Of a stretch of DNA of 64,000 nucleotides, positions 45,046 to 54,772 are shown piece after piece (within the stretch, counting starts at the first letter, position 1; the number at the start of each line of letters is the position of its first letter). Position numbers and translations under genes: made by a program. Source of the stretch: Nocardia mangyaensis (GTDB lineage Bacteria; Actinomycetota; Actinomycetes; Mycobacteriales; Mycobacteriaceae); assembly GCF_001886715.1 (NCBI RefSeq), contig NZ_CP018082.1:1922001-1986000 (forward strand). The letters are read 5' to 3'. The notes beneath the pieces were generated by a model. That model was not told the origin of the DNA. It saw only the letters and a list, made by a program, of their open reading frames with translations, and searched no databases.

Positions 45046-47025
45046 TTACAGCGAGACGGGGTACACCGGCTCCTGGATCTCGGGCTTGATGCGGTCTTCG
45101 ACGAAGATGCCGTGCCAGACCATGAAGACGAGCAGGGTCCAGAGGCGGCGGCTGTGGTCGGCGACGCCTGCTCGGTGGTCGCGCAGCATCTGCAGGATGG
45201 CGGGCGTGTTCAGCAGGTGGTCGGTGTGGGACTCGGCGATCTGGGTCTCGGCCCAGTCGTAGAGTTCGGTGCCGCGCAGCCAATGCCGCAGTGGGACCGG
45301 GAAACCGAGCTTGGCGCGGTGCAGGACGTGATCGGGGACGATGCCGTCCAGTGCCCGGCGCAACGCGTACTTCGAGGTGTCGGAGGAGATCTTCTGCTCG
45401 TAGGGCAGCCCCTGGGCCACGCGCATGACCTCGTTGTCGAGGAACGGCACGCGCAGTTCCAGCGAGTTGGCCATGGTCATCTTGTCGGCCTTGACCAGGA
45501 TGTCGCCGCGCAGCCAGGTGAACAGGTCGAGGTGCTGCATGCGGGTCACCGGGTCCCAGCCCGCGGACTGGGCGTAGATGGGGGCGGTGACGTCCTGGTG
45601 GGTCCACTCGGGACGGAACTCGCGCAGCACCGAGCGCAGCTGGGCGTCGTTGAAGCTGCGGGCGTTGCCGTAGTAGCGGTCCTCGAGCGAGAGCGACCCG
45701 CGCTGCAGCAGGGACTTGCCGCGTCTGCCGTCGGGCATCGCCTCGCCGAGCTTGCCCGCGAGCCTGCGCAGCCCGGCGGGCAGGTACTCGAAGGGCTTGA
45801 GCGACAACGGTTCCCGGTAGATGGTGTAGCCGCCGAACAACTCGTCGGCGCCCTCGCCGGACAGCACCACCTTGACGTGCTTGCGGGCCTCCTTGGCCAC
45901 GAAGTACAGCGGGACCAGCGCCGGGTCGGCGACCGGGTCGTCGAGGTACCAGACGATCTCGGGGATCGCGGCGGCGAACTCGGCGGGGGAGACCACCTTG
46001 ACGATGTGGCGCGCGCCGATCAGTTCGGCGCTCTCGGCGGCCACGTCGACCTCCGAGTAGCCCTCGCGCTCGAACCCGGTGGTGAAGGTGATCAGCTTCG
46101 GGTTGTGCCGCATGGCCAGCGCCGCGATGGCGGTGGAGTCGATGCCGCCGGACAGGAACGAACCGACGGTGACATCGGCGCGCATGTGCTTGGCGACGGA
46201 GTCCTCGAGCGCCGCGGCGATCTCGTCGTAGCGGGCCTGCGCGGCATCGGTGTCGATTCCGCCCCCGGCTCGCCGTGTGGTCGCCGGGGCGAACGGGCGG
46301 ACCCGGAAGTCGGGACGGAAGTAGCGGGTGGCCTTCGGCTCCTCGCCGACCTCGATCGTGGCGTAGGTGCCGGATTCGAGACGGCGGATATTCTTGTGCA
46401 GCGACTCCGGCTCCGGCACGTACTGCAGCACCGTGTAGTGCTCGAGCGCGCGCGGGTCGAGCTCGTCGGACACCCCGAGCGGGCCCAGCAGTTCCAGAAC
46501 GCTCTTCTTCTCGCTGGCGAAGGCGGTGCCGCCGGGGCCGGTCGCGATGAACAGCGGCTTGATGCCGAACGGATCGCGCGCGAGGAACAATTCCCGCTTC
46601 TCGGTGTCCCAGATCGCGAAGGCGAACATGCCGCGCAGCTTGCGCACGGCCTCGGGGCCCCAGAAGTGGAAGGCGGCCACGATGGACTCGCCGTCACCGT
46701 CGGTGGCGAAGATCTTGCCGTCGGGGAACTCGCTCGCGTGCTCGGCGGCGAGCTGTTCGCGCAGTTCGAGGTAGTTGTAGATCTCGCCGTTGAACGTCAT
46801 CGCGTAGCGCTGCGGGTTCTCGGCGGGGCCCCAGCGCAGCGGCTGGTGCGAGTGTTCGATGTCGATGATCGAGAGGCGGTTGAAGCCGAAGATCATGTGC
46901 TCGTCGTGCCAGGTGCCCTTCTCGTCCGGGCCGCGATGCCGCTGGCAGTGCAGCGCGTCGTACACCTGGTCGACCACCTCGGTCGTCGCCGGATCAGCGG
47001 TCAGGAATCCGAGCAGTCCGCACAC
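45046..47025 (-). CDS. asnB: Glutamine-hydrolysing asparagine synthase
   Basis: A 659-residue enzyme that makes asparagine or amidates a related carboxylate using glutamine nitrogen. The GTG start at 47025 places Cys2 as the N-terminal glutaminase nucleophile (MCGLLGF), followed by RHRGPDEKG. The synthetase half has the PP-loop FLSGGIDSTAIAAL near 290. In actinobacteria this gene may also amidate meso-diaminopimelate in peptidoglycan, as shown for related enzymes. It diverges from ctaC. Confidence 0.94.
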   Translation of the reverse strand: MCGLLGFLTADPATTEVVDQVYDALHCQRHRGPDEKGTWHDEHMIFGFNRLSIIDIEHSHQPLRWGPAENPQRYAMTFNGEIYNYLELREQLAAEHASEFPDGKIFATDGDGESIVAAFHFWGPEAVRKLRGMFAFAIWDTEKRELFLARDPFGIKPLFIATGPGGTAFASEKKSVLELLGPLGVSDELDPRALEHYTVLQYVPEPESLHKNIRRLESGTYATIEVGEEPKATRYFRPDFRVRPFAPATTRRAGGGIDTDAAQARYDEIAAALEDSVAKHMRADVTVGSFLSGGIDSTAIAALAMRHNPKLITFTTGFEREGYSEVDVAAESAELIGARHIVKVVSPAEFAAAIPEIVWYLDDPVADPALVPLYFVAKEARKHVKVVLSGEGADELFGGYTIYREPLSLKPFEYLPAGLRRLAGKLGEAMPDGRRGKSLLQRGSLSLEDRYYGNARSFNDAQLRSVLREFRPEWTHQDVTAPIYAQSAGWDPVTRMQHLDLFTWLRGDILVKADKMTMANSLELRVPFLDNEVMRVAQGLPYEQKISSDTSKYALRRALDGIVPDHVLHRAKLGFPVPLRHWLRGTELYDWAETQIAESHTDHLLNTPAILQMLRDHRAGVADHSRRLWTLLVFMVWHGIFVEDRIKPEIQEPVYPVSL

Positions 47026-47404
47026 GGTGTCGGCAACCTTCTCTCGTTCGATGATGGGATGGCCACTGACGGGCCGAAACGCTGTGTCCGAGTATGCCGC
47101 ACGCCCACGCGACGCGCCGCGCGCAACCCGGCCCAGCGGCCTTTCCCACCCCGCCCCGGTGTCAAACCGCAGGTCGCCGTGTCTGGTGCGGTGATTGCGG
47201 AGTGTCGAATGCGACCCCGCGACAAGACGGTGCCCGCTTTGGTCTACGCTGCGTAGTACTCAGGTCCTTCTCAGGTGTGCAGGCATCACAGCGGCAATAC
47301 TCGAGGGCGGCCTGAAACGTGCTTGAAAAACGTGTCGGAACGGGCGAATCGCGGCCCGGACGACGCGATGTGTCGGAATGTGTGGCGACCAGGAAGGCGT
47401 GAGC
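47026..47404. other. Divergent promoter interval between asnB and ctaC
   Basis: 379 bases without a credible gene. The sequence holds scattered CGCGCG and a CGAACG-rich part next to ctaC but no clear palindrome or riboswitch. It must contain both promoters. The possible ctaC start ATG 47378 lies at its right edge. Confidence 0.5.
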
Positions 47405-48499
47405 GTGGCGCACAAGGCGAGCGAAGAGATCGGGGCACGGCCCGTTCGGGGGCGGCAGGGCCGTCTCCTTCGGCGGGCCGGGCTGGTGGTGTCCCTGGGG
47501 ATCACCGCGGTGCTCGTCTCGGGCTGCTCGATCGACAATGTCTGGCTGCGGTTCGGCTGGCCCTCGGGCATCACGCCCGAGGCCGCCCGGATGCGGGAAC
47601 TGTGGACCTGGTCGGTGCTGGCCGCGCTCGCCATGGGCGTGCTGGTCTGGGGTCTGACCTTCTGGACGATCATCGTGCACCGCAAGCGCAAGGACTCCCC
47701 GGAGTTCCCGCGCCAGACCGGGTACAACGTGTCGCTGGAGCTGACCTACACCGCGATCCCGTTCGTGATCATCGCGGTGCTGTTCTACTTCACCGTGGTC
47801 GTGCAGAACTACGTGCACGAGAAGACCGACAACCCGGACGTCACGGTGGACGTGACGGCCTTCCAGTGGAACTGGAAGTTCGGCTACCGCGGTGTGAACG
47901 ACGTCGCTGGGCTGACCTGGGACGGTATCGACTACGAGCGCGAGGCCGCCAACGAGCAGCAGGTCCTCGAGTACGCGGACCGCACGGACGAAGAGGGCCA
48001 CCCGCAGCCGGGCCCGCTGCACGGCAAGCCGGCCAACGACATCATCTCGTACCTGCACTACGACAAGGTCGAGACCTACGGCTCCAGCGAAGAGATCCCG
48101 GTCCTGGTACTGCCGACCGGTAAGCGCATCGAGTTCCAGCTCGCCGCCGCCGACGTGATCCACTCCTTCTGGGTGCCGGAGTTCCTGTTCAAGCGCGACG
48201 TGATGCCGAACCCGAAGGAGAACCACTCCGACAACGTCTTCCAGATCACGGAGATCGAGAAGGAAGGCGCCTTCGTCGGCCGCTGCGCCGAGATGTGCGG
48301 TACCTACCACTCGATGATGAACTTCGAGGTCCGGGCGGTCTCGCCGGAGAAGTTCGCCCAGTACCTGCAGGCGCGCATCGACGGCAAGACCAATGGCGAG
48401 GCGCTCGAGTCGATCGGCGAATCGCCGGTGGCCACCTCCACGTACCCCTTCAACACCAAGCGTGATCTCAAGAGCGCTTCGGTGAACGAGAGCAAGTGA
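47405..48499 (+). CDS. ctaC: Cytochrome c oxidase subunit II
   Basis: Subunit II carries the CuA centre of the aa3 oxidase. From GTG 47405 (AGGAAGG 7 bp upstream) the protein has 364 residues; GTG 47399 or ATG 47378 are alternatives. A lipoprotein-type signal ends LVSGC (Cys41). Two transmembrane helices follow (about 75-100 and 120-140), then the CuA domain with [11 protein letters not shown] and [14 protein letters not shown], holding the two cysteines, glutamate, histidines and methionine. An insert at about 165-200 matches actinobacterial CtaC. ctaF follows after 10 bp. Confidence 0.95.
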   Translation: MAHKASEEIGARPVRGRQGRLLRRAGLVVSLGITAVLVSGCSIDNVWLRFGWPSGITPEAARMRELWTWSVLAALAMGVLVWGLTFWTIIVHRKRKDSPEFPRQTGYNVSLELTYTAIPFVIIAVLFYFTVVVQNYVHEKTDNPDVTVDVTAFQWNWKFGYRGVNDVAGLTWDGIDYEREAANEQQVLEYADRTDEEGHPQPGPLHGKPANDIISYLHYDKVETYGSSEEIPVLVLPTGKRIEFQLAAADVIHSFWVPEFLFKRDVMPNPKENHSDNVFQITEIEKEGAFVGRCAEMCGTYHSMMNFEVRAVSPEKFAQYLQARIDGKTNGEALESIGESPVATSTYPFNTKRDLKSASVNESK

Positions 48500-48509
48500 G
48501 GATTCTGAT

Positions 48510-48926
48510 ATGAGGATCGAAGCGCGGATCTTCGAACTGCTCACAGCGTTCTTCATCCTGGTGGGCATCGTCTACGGCTTCTTCACCGCGCAGTCTCGCA
48601 CCGGCGTGGAATGGGCGGGCACCACCGCGATCGTGCTGACCGCGGGACTGTCGCTGATCATCGGCACCTACTTCCGCTTCGTCGCGCGCCGCATCGATCT
48701 GCGGCCCGAGGACTACGAGGACGCCGAGATCGTCGACGGCGCGGGCGACCTGGGCTTCTTCTCGCCCGGCAGCTTCTGGCCCATCCTGCTGGCCGCGGCC
48801 GGCTCGGTGACCGCGCTGGGCCTGGCGTTCTTCCAGTTCTGGCTGATCGGTCTGGGCGTGGTCCTGGTCCTGGCCGCTTCGGCCGGCCTGGTGTTCGAGT
48901 ACTACCTGGGCGCCGAGAAGCACTGA
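48510..48926 (+). CDS. ctaF: Cytochrome c oxidase subunit IV, actinobacterial type
   Basis: A 138-residue membrane protein with four helices: about 8-27, 38-55, 85-105 and 107-130. It begins [19 protein letters not shown] and contains [27 protein letters not shown], quoted here as the typical matrix loop (split: [13 protein letters not shown] and [10 protein letters not shown]). This is the actinobacterial CtaF. It lies 10 bp after ctaC and forms part of the aa3 oxidase-bc1 supercomplex. The catalytic subunit and bc1 genes are outside the window. Confidence 0.94.
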   Translation: MRIEARIFELLTAFFILVGIVYGFFTAQSRTGVEWAGTTAIVLTAGLSLIIGTYFRFVARRIDLRPEDYEDAEIVDGAGDLGFFSPGSFWPILLAAAGSVTALGLAFFQFWLIGLGVVLVLAASAGLVFEYYLGAEKH

Positions 48927-48930
48927 GTTC

Positions 48931-49251
48931 TTGGAGCGCTGGCGCGCTCGAGTTCGCGCCCCTGGCGGTCCCGCCGATCAGGCACCGTTGCTTGCTCCTT
49001 CGTCGCGTACGCCACGGCGCCTGATCGGCGGGACGGGCGCGAACCGCCGACTTCGTCGGCGATCCCTCCTCGGGGTCGGGATGTGCGGGGTTGGGTTTGT
49101 TGGAGCGGTGGCGCGCTCGGGGTTCACGTCCCCTGGCGGTCCTGTCGATCGGGCACCGCGGCTTGCTCCTTCGTCGCCTACGCCACGGCACCTGATCGGC
49201 GGGACGGGCGCGAACCGCGGCGGACCCTCCTCGAGGTCGGGTCGTGCGGGT
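48931..49251. repeat. Tandem duplication of a 169-bp intergenic unit with internal inverted repeat
   Basis: Unit 1 (48931-49099) and unit 2 (49100-49251) are similar over nearly their whole length: each starts TTGGAGCG-TGGCGCGCTCG and ends CCTCCTCG-GGTCGGG. Unit 1 holds a 25-bp two-block inverted repeat: TTCGCGCCC + GTCCCGCCGATCAGGC (48953-48983) against GCCTGATCGGCGGGAC + GGGCGCGAA (49019-49043). The 401-bp gap 48927-49327 holds these units and a terminator but no gene. Confidence 0.85.
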
Positions 49252-49276
49252 TGCGTCAGGAGCGAACAGTGGAAAG

Positions 49277-49306
49277 GTCCCCACCGGATTCCGGTGGGGA
49301 CTTTTT
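49277..49306 (+). terminator. Rho-independent terminator of the ctaC-ctaF unit
   Basis: GTCCCCACCGGA (49277-49288) pairs with CCGGTGGGGAC (49291-49301), followed by TTTTT (49302-49306). It is one of the clearest terminators in the window. Confidence 0.9.
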
Positions 49307-49327
49307 CGTGTCTGTTGTCGGCGGGCT

Positions 49328-50599
49328 TTACACGCTGTACCGCAGGGCCTGTTCGGAGCGGCAGATGTCGTCGATGCCGGAGACGATCTCGCGCAGCTGC
49401 TCCGACGGCAGGGCCGAGGGACGCAGGCGGCAGGTGAAGGTGATCAGGCCGTAGTCGGCGGGGGCGAGGCCGCGGGCGGCGGCTTCGGCGCGCAGGTACG
49501 CCGAGCGCACGCCGTAGGTCATCGCGGAGATGACGGTGAAGCACCCCGTGCGCTCGCGGTGTCCGGCGAACAGGTCGTGCAGGCCGTAGAACACCGAGCC
49601 GTAGTTGGCCAGGGGGGCGAACACCCCGACACGGTAGGCGGGGCCGCGTTCGGAAGAGTTGATCACGGTGTCGGCGAGGTACTCGGCGTCGCGGATGGTG
49701 AGCACTTTCGGCGCGAACATGAGCGCGCCGGCCGCCGCGTTGCGCACCGGCATACCCGCGCGCCCGCCGGCGGCGGAGGCGATGGCGCCCAGTGACTTGC
49801 GGGTGCGGGTGCCGACCTCGCGCCGGGCCCGCAGGCCGCGGGTGGGCGCGGTGGGGTAGAGGCTCGACCACTGGCCGAAGCGGACCGCGCCGAGGGTCAC
49901 CTGGCCGGTGCCGACGGGCCGCGCCACCTTCAGCGGGGCGGTGTCGACCCAGCGGCCGACCTGCAGCGCCGCGCTGCCGGGATTGGTGATCTCGGTGGTG
50001 GCGTGCTCGACGAAGGAATCGAAGTCGAGGAACCGGTCGGCGTCGGTGGTGAGCCAGGTGTGGTCCTTGTCGACCTCGACCACGTCGAGGGTCAGCGCGG
50101 TGATGATCCCCGCGCGTCCGCCCGCGCCGAGGATGCGGTGAAAACGCTCGGTGTGATGACCGCGCCCGCAGGTGCCGATCCGGCCGTCGGGGTCGACGTA
50201 CTCGAGGTCGACGATCTGGTCGATGAACATGCCGTAGCGGTGCGAGGCGGTGCTCACGCCGCCGACCGAGGCGAACCCGCCCGCGGTGATGTCACGGTGA
50301 TCGCCCACCACGGGCAGGCCGAGACCGTGCGCGCCGAGGCGGCGGTCGATCTCGGACAGTTTCGCCCCGGCCTGCACCCGCACGGTGCGCCGACCGAGGT
50401 TGATGTCGAGGACCGAGTTCATCTTGCGCAGGGAGAGCACCGCGCGCTGATCGGGCAGCCCATAGGACTCTTCGGTCTGCTCACCGCCGCGAACCGTCAA
50501 TCGTTCCGAACGATCACGTGAATCACGCACAGTGCGAACGACATCCGCCGTGTCGGTGGGGAGATATTCTTCGGAGATGACGGAATGCGGCGTGCCCAT
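49328..50599 (-). CDS. FAD-binding (PCMH-type) oxidoreductase
   Basis: A 423-residue protein from ATG 50599; the frame is open to 50650. The FAD-binding PCMH domain is visible as TVRVQAGAKLSEIDRRLGAHG, GLPVVGDHRDITAGGFASVGG and GRGHHTERFHRILGAGGRAGIITALT (in pieces). The C-terminal part resembles the substrate domain of DprE1/alditol-oxidase-like enzymes but is shorter. No histidine in the usual flavinylation position is clear. Substrate unknown. It lies just after phoD on the opposite side of its own short upstream gap. Confidence 0.85.
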   Translation of the reverse strand: MGTPHSVISEEYLPTDTADVVRTVRDSRDRSERLTVRGGEQTEESYGLPDQRAVLSLRKMNSVLDINLGRRTVRVQAGAKLSEIDRRLGAHGLGLPVVGDHRDITAGGFASVGGVSTASHRYGMFIDQIVDLEYVDPDGRIGTCGRGHHTERFHRILGAGGRAGIITALTLDVVEVDKDHTWLTTDADRFLDFDSFVEHATTEITNPGSAALQVGRWVDTAPLKVARPVGTGQVTLGAVRFGQWSSLYPTAPTRGLRARREVGTRTRKSLGAIASAAGGRAGMPVRNAAAGALMFAPKVLTIRDAEYLADTVINSSERGPAYRVGVFAPLANYGSVFYGLHDLFAGHRERTGCFTVISAMTYGVRSAYLRAEAAARGLAPADYGLITFTCRLRPSALPSEQLREIVSGIDDICRSEQALRYSV

Positions 50600-50650
50600 G
50601 ACCGCATAGCTAACCACAGCTGGGCGGTTCTTGCGCAGGGTACTTCGCAC

Positions 50651-52207
50651 CTAATTCCGCCCGGGCGCGAGCTGCTGGCTGAACAGGACCTTTCCGGTCG
50701 CGTCGCGCAAGTTGACAGTCAATTCCGCGGACCGGCCGTCGATGCGGACCTCGCCGAAATGCTGATAGTCCGCCTCCAGCGGCGAGGTGTTGGGCTTCGG
50801 CGGCGCGTGTACGAACACCGCCTCGGGTCCGAAGGTGGGGTCGAGGTCGTTGGGACCGAAGGCGCCCGCGTTGAGCGGACCCGAGACGAACTCCCAGAAC
50901 TCGTCGAAATCGGTGAAGGCGGCGCGGGCGGGCGAGTAGTGGTGCGCGGCGGTGTAGTGCACATCGGCGGTGAGCCAGACGACGTCGCGCACCTTGTTCG
51001 CCTTGATCGCCGAGAGCACCTGGGCGATCTCGGTCTCGCGGCCCGACGGCGCGCCGGGGTCGGCATTGGCCGGGCCCTCGAAGGCGGTCTTGCCGTCGGG
51101 GACGATCACGCCCAACGGCAGGTCGGCGGCGACGATCTTCCAGGTGGCCGTGGAATCGCGCAGCCCGTCGATGAGCCAGCGGGTCTGGGCGGGGCCCAAG
51201 ATCGCGCCACTGGGCGCGGTGTTGGCGTCGTTGGCGTCCTTGTAGGCGCGCATGTCGAGGACGAACACCTCCAGCAGCGGGCCGTAGGAGATCTTGCGAT
51301 GGAGCCGCCCGTCGACGGCCTCTTTCGGGTCCAGCGGCATCCACTCGTGAAAGGCCTGCCAGGAGCGGGCCGCGAGGGTGTCCATGCTGCGCTCGGTGTA
51401 GCCCTTCTCGGCGGCGACGGTACCGCCGGGGTACCAGTTGTTGGTGGTCTCGTGGTCGTCCCACTGGACCACTTGGGCGACAGCGGCATTGAAGGCGCGG
51501 TAGTTGTCGTCGGTGAGGTTGTAGGCGTAGTTGCCGCGGAACTGGTCGAGGGTCTCGGCGGGCGCGTTCTTGGCCTCGGCGGTCACATTGCGCCAGACCC
51601 GCCCGTCGGGCAGCGTCACCGACTCCTCCAGCGCGTTGTCGGCGTAGATGACATCGCCGGAATGCAGGAACAGGTGCGGGTCACGCGCGGCCATGGCCGA
51701 GAAGATCTTCATGCCGCCCAGCTCGGGATTGATGCCGAACCCCTGGCCCGCGACGTCACCGGACCACAGCAGGGTGATGTCGGCGGGCGCCGTGGGGGCG
51801 GTGCGGAAGACACCGGTGACCGGTTCGGAGCCGGCGCCGTCCTCGCCGTCGAGGCGCACTCGGTAGTGCACGAGCTCGCCGGCCGGCAGGCCGTTGACCC
51901 GGATCCGCCCGGTGCCGTCGGTGGCGGGGGTGAGCAGGGGACCGGTGAAACGCTTGACCTGGCTGAAGCTCTCGGTCGCCGAGGTCTCCACGATCAGCGT
52001 CGCCGGGACATCCGAGCGTGCCCAGATCAGGGCGCCGTCGCTGCGCGGATCGCCGACGGCGACGCCGTGGGTGAGGCTGGGCCTGGCGCGTACCAGCGCG
52101 GGTCCGTCACCGGAACCGCATGCCGCGAGGGCGGGGGTGACGACCAAGCCGAGGGCGGAGGCGCGCAACAGTGTGCGCCGGGACATCGCGAAATCCGAAC
52201 CAGCCAT
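50651..52207 (-). CDS. phoD: Secreted alkaline phosphatase D family protein
   Basis: A 518-residue PhoD-type phosphatase or phosphodiesterase. A twin-arginine signal (MSRRTLLRASALGLVVTPAL) ends in LAAC, so it may be a Tat-exported lipoprotein. The metallophosphatase motifs are LLWSGDVAG, LHSGDVIYADN, QWDDHETTNNWYPGG and WLTADVHYTAAHHY. PhoD enzymes release phosphate outside the cell under phosphate limitation. ATG 52207 is chosen; GTG 52216 is also in frame. Confidence 0.92.
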   Translation of the reverse strand: MAGSDFAMSRRTLLRASALGLVVTPALAACGSGDGPALVRARPSLTHGVAVGDPRSDGALIWARSDVPATLIVETSATESFSQVKRFTGPLLTPATDGTGRIRVNGLPAGELVHYRVRLDGEDGAGSEPVTGVFRTAPTAPADITLLWSGDVAGQGFGINPELGGMKIFSAMAARDPHLFLHSGDVIYADNALEESVTLPDGRVWRNVTAEAKNAPAETLDQFRGNYAYNLTDDNYRAFNAAVAQVVQWDDHETTNNWYPGGTVAAEKGYTERSMDTLAARSWQAFHEWMPLDPKEAVDGRLHRKISYGPLLEVFVLDMRAYKDANDANTAPSGAILGPAQTRWLIDGLRDSTATWKIVAADLPLGVIVPDGKTAFEGPANADPGAPSGRETEIAQVLSAIKANKVRDVVWLTADVHYTAAHHYSPARAAFTDFDEFWEFVSGPLNAGAFGPNDLDPTFGPEAVFVHAPPKPNTSPLEADYQHFGEVRIDGRSAELTVNLRDATGKVLFSQQLAPGRN

Positions 52208-52354
52208 GGTTGACACCGTGACGCGCCGGTGGGAACGCGCAGCCGTCTGCGTGGCAACGGAATGTGAACGCGGCGTGGCGCGACAGTGCCGAAGCCCGGT
52301 GTCACCGTGTCCGGTTTCCCGGGACCTGTTCCTGCTCTACGGCCCTGACAGCGC

Positions 52355-53743
52355 TCACAGTCCGACCGCGGCGGCGGTTTCCGGATACCAGCGCGTGCAT
52401 TCGGCGCGCAGGGGCACCGCGGTCTGCAGCTGGCACAGCACGGCGACACCGCCGAGGAACGAGCGCAGAATGGGGGTGTGGCCGGGCGGCATCGTCAGCT
52501 GGCGCAACACGTTCGACAGGCGTAGATCGGTCACCAGGCGGACCTGCTCGCGCAGCCAATCGCCGGAGAGTGGATAGGTGGGGGCGAGCAGCGCCTCGCG
52601 CAACACCCGCAGGCGGGCGGCGACGGTGGCGATGTCGAGCTCGCGGCCCGGCGCGACGAATCCGTGCCGGCGGATGGCGGCCTCGAGATCAGCGGCGGAG
52701 TCCGCCATCACCGCGGCGCCGACATCACCGGCCACCTCGAGGAACGCGGCAGGCCACGGCGTGCACGCGCCGAAGTCGACGACGCCGAGGCGGCCGTCGG
52801 GCATGCGCAAGAAGTTGCCGGGATGCGGGTCGCCGTAGACGAGTTCGGCGCGGGCGGGCGCCGAGAACAGGAAGCGCAGGATCAGCACGCCCAGCCGGTC
52901 GAGTTCGGTGGCCTCCCCGCGCACGATCAACCGCGACAGCGGGACACCGTCGAGCCATTCGGTGACCAGCACGTCGCCGCGCTGGGCGATCACCCGGCTC
53001 AGCACCACATCCGGGTCGTCGGCGAAGGCGGCGGCGAAAGCGCGCTGGTTGGCCGCCTCGCGGGCGTAGTCGAGTTCGGCCTTGATCTCGGCGCACAACG
53101 CCTCGATCACCGGGCGGGTGTCGGCACCGGGCAGCAAGGCGGTGAACAGGGGCGTCGCCCGGCGCAGGGCCTGCAGGTCGGCCAGGACGGCGCGGCGCGC
53201 GCCCGGGTACATGATCTTCACCGCGACCGGGGTGCCGTCGTGCCAGCGGGCGCGATGGACCTGACCGACCGAGGCGGCCGCGGCGGCGCGATCGTCGAAT
53301 TCCAGGAACAGCGACCGCCACTCGAGGCCCAGATGAGTGGCCAGTTCGGCGTGCACGGCGGCGGGCAGCATGGCCGGTGCGGAGTCGTGCAGGCGGGCAA
53401 GAGCGAGGCGATACGGCTCGGCGAGGTCGGGGCCGAGGCCGAGTTCGAGCAGGCCGAGCAGCTGACCCAGCTTGGCCACACAGCCCTTGAGTTCGCCCAG
53501 CACCTCGAACAGGTGCTCGGCGGTGCGGATCCTGATGTCGCGGTCGACCTCGGCCGAGGACCGGCCGACGGCTCGTTGACCGAGCCCGGCGATCCGCCGC
53601 CCCGCGTACGCCACCGGCACCGCCGCCAGGCGCGCGCTGCGGGCGACCCGACCGGTGGGCGGAATGCCTGTCCCAGGATCGGGTGTCGAGCGGGCCTTGC
53701 GGGTGAACGGCACCACCCGGCCTTCGAGATCGCGACCGACCAT
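52355..53743 (-). CDS. AarF/UbiB/ABC1-family kinase-like protein
   Basis: A 462-residue atypical kinase. Family motifs are VAKLGQLLG (KxGQ), ASVGQVHRARWHDGTPVAVKIM (ATP-binding lysine), ELDYAREAANQ, TEWLDGVPLS, YGDPHPGNFLR (catalytic aspartate) and GVVDFGACTPW (metal aspartate). UbiB proteins help quinone biosynthesis and transport; actinobacterial members probably do the same for menaquinone, though this is not proved. ATG 53743 lies just after AGG; GTG 53749 is also in frame. Confidence 0.9.
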   Translation of the reverse strand: MVGRDLEGRVVPFTRKARSTPDPGTGIPPTGRVARSARLAAVPVAYAGRRIAGLGQRAVGRSSAEVDRDIRIRTAEHLFEVLGELKGCVAKLGQLLGLLELGLGPDLAEPYRLALARLHDSAPAMLPAAVHAELATHLGLEWRSLFLEFDDRAAAAASVGQVHRARWHDGTPVAVKIMYPGARRAVLADLQALRRATPLFTALLPGADTRPVIEALCAEIKAELDYAREAANQRAFAAAFADDPDVVLSRVIAQRGDVLVTEWLDGVPLSRLIVRGEATELDRLGVLILRFLFSAPARAELVYGDPHPGNFLRMPDGRLGVVDFGACTPWPAAFLEVAGDVGAAVMADSAADLEAAIRRHGFVAPGRELDIATVAARLRVLREALLAPTYPLSGDWLREQVRLVTDLRLSNVLRQLTMPPGHTPILRSFLGGVAVLCQLQTAVPLRAECTRWYPETAAAVGL

Positions 53744-53929
53744 GTCCACCTCACTGCCCCGTCGACGCTGTCACCGGTGTGACCGCCCACCCGTCGGCGA
53801 TGTGCTCGGTGCAGGCTACCAACCAGGTGCGCGCCGCGTTGGCTGTCGCCCGCGGTGCCGACCGATTCGCCTCAGCGGACGGTGGCTGCCGCGGCGGCGC
53901 TCATCGGCCTGCGGGACAGTGGATTCGGG

Positions 53930-54655
53930 TCAGCTCGCCGCGGTGTCGGGGATCCGGGTGGCCTCGGGCCGCGCGCCCGACGGCACGCCCTTTTTGAGGC
54001 TGTGCGCGTAGACGTCGACGTACTCCTGGCCGGTGAGGCGCATCAGCTCGTACATCACCTCGTCGGTGACCGCGCGCTCGACGAAGCGATTGCCGCTCAT
54101 GCCCTCGTAGCGCGAGAAGTCCAGCGGCGCACCGAACTTGAGGATGACCTTGTGCCGACGCCATTTGAACGGTCCGGGCGGGCTCACCTTGTCGGTGCCG
54201 ATCACCGCGACCGGGATCACCGGGACGCCGGTCTCCAGGGCGAGCCGGGCCATTCCGGTCTTGCCCTTGTAGAGGCGCCCGTCGGGGGAGCGGGTGCCCT
54301 CGGGGTACAGGCCGACGAGCCGGCCTTCGTCGAGCAGCTTGCGGGCCGCGTTGAGCGCGTCCTCGGCCGCGGTGGCGCCGCTGCGGTCGATCGGGTACTG
54401 GCCGGTGCCGCTGAAGAAGAACTTCTGCAGGCGGCCCTTGAGGCCGGGGGTGGTGAAGTACTCGGCCTTGGCGAGATAGTTGATCCGGCGCGGGCTCAGC
54501 AGCGGAGCGAACAACCAGTCGGAGAACGACAGGTGGTTACCCGCCATGATCGCCGGGCCGTCGGTCGGGATGTTCTCCACACCCTCGACTTCGGGCCGGT
54601 TGTACAGATGCATCCACGGTCCCACGAGTACGAACTTGAGTAGCCAGTAGAACAT
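53930..54655 (-). CDS. 1-acylglycerol-3-phosphate O-acyltransferase family protein
   Basis: A 241-residue membrane-associated acyltransferase (PlsC family). The catalytic NHLSFSD (NHx4D) is at about 40-46, PEGTRSPDG at about 117, and a hydrophobic N-terminus (FYWLLKFVLVGPW) anchors it. It makes phosphatidate or acylates a related lipid. The M. tuberculosis counterpart (Rv2182c, from memory) lies beside the same ArsA/PimB' genes. ATG 54655. Confidence 0.93.
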   Translation of the reverse strand: MFYWLLKFVLVGPWMHLYNRPEVEGVENIPTDGPAIMAGNHLSFSDWLFAPLLSPRRINYLAKAEYFTTPGLKGRLQKFFFSGTGQYPIDRSGATAAEDALNAARKLLDEGRLVGLYPEGTRSPDGRLYKGKTGMARLALETGVPVIPVAVIGTDKVSPPGPFKWRRHKVILKFGAPLDFSRYEGMSGNRFVERAVTDEVMYELMRLTGQEYVDVYAHSLKKGVPSGARPEATRIPDTAAS

Positions 54656-54772
54656 GGCGTCCTTTCCCCGGGACCGGGATGGTCGTGTGCAGCCTCGTCG
54701 GAGAACGACTTTACCGCTGGTCGCAGGTCACAACCAACCCAGGACGGTAGCCGTCGGGTATGGATGTGACCA

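Noticed and set aside
45112..47256. A 714-codon open frame on the + strand
   Set aside because: Shadow of asnB, which has its nucleophile cysteine and PP-loop on the other strand.
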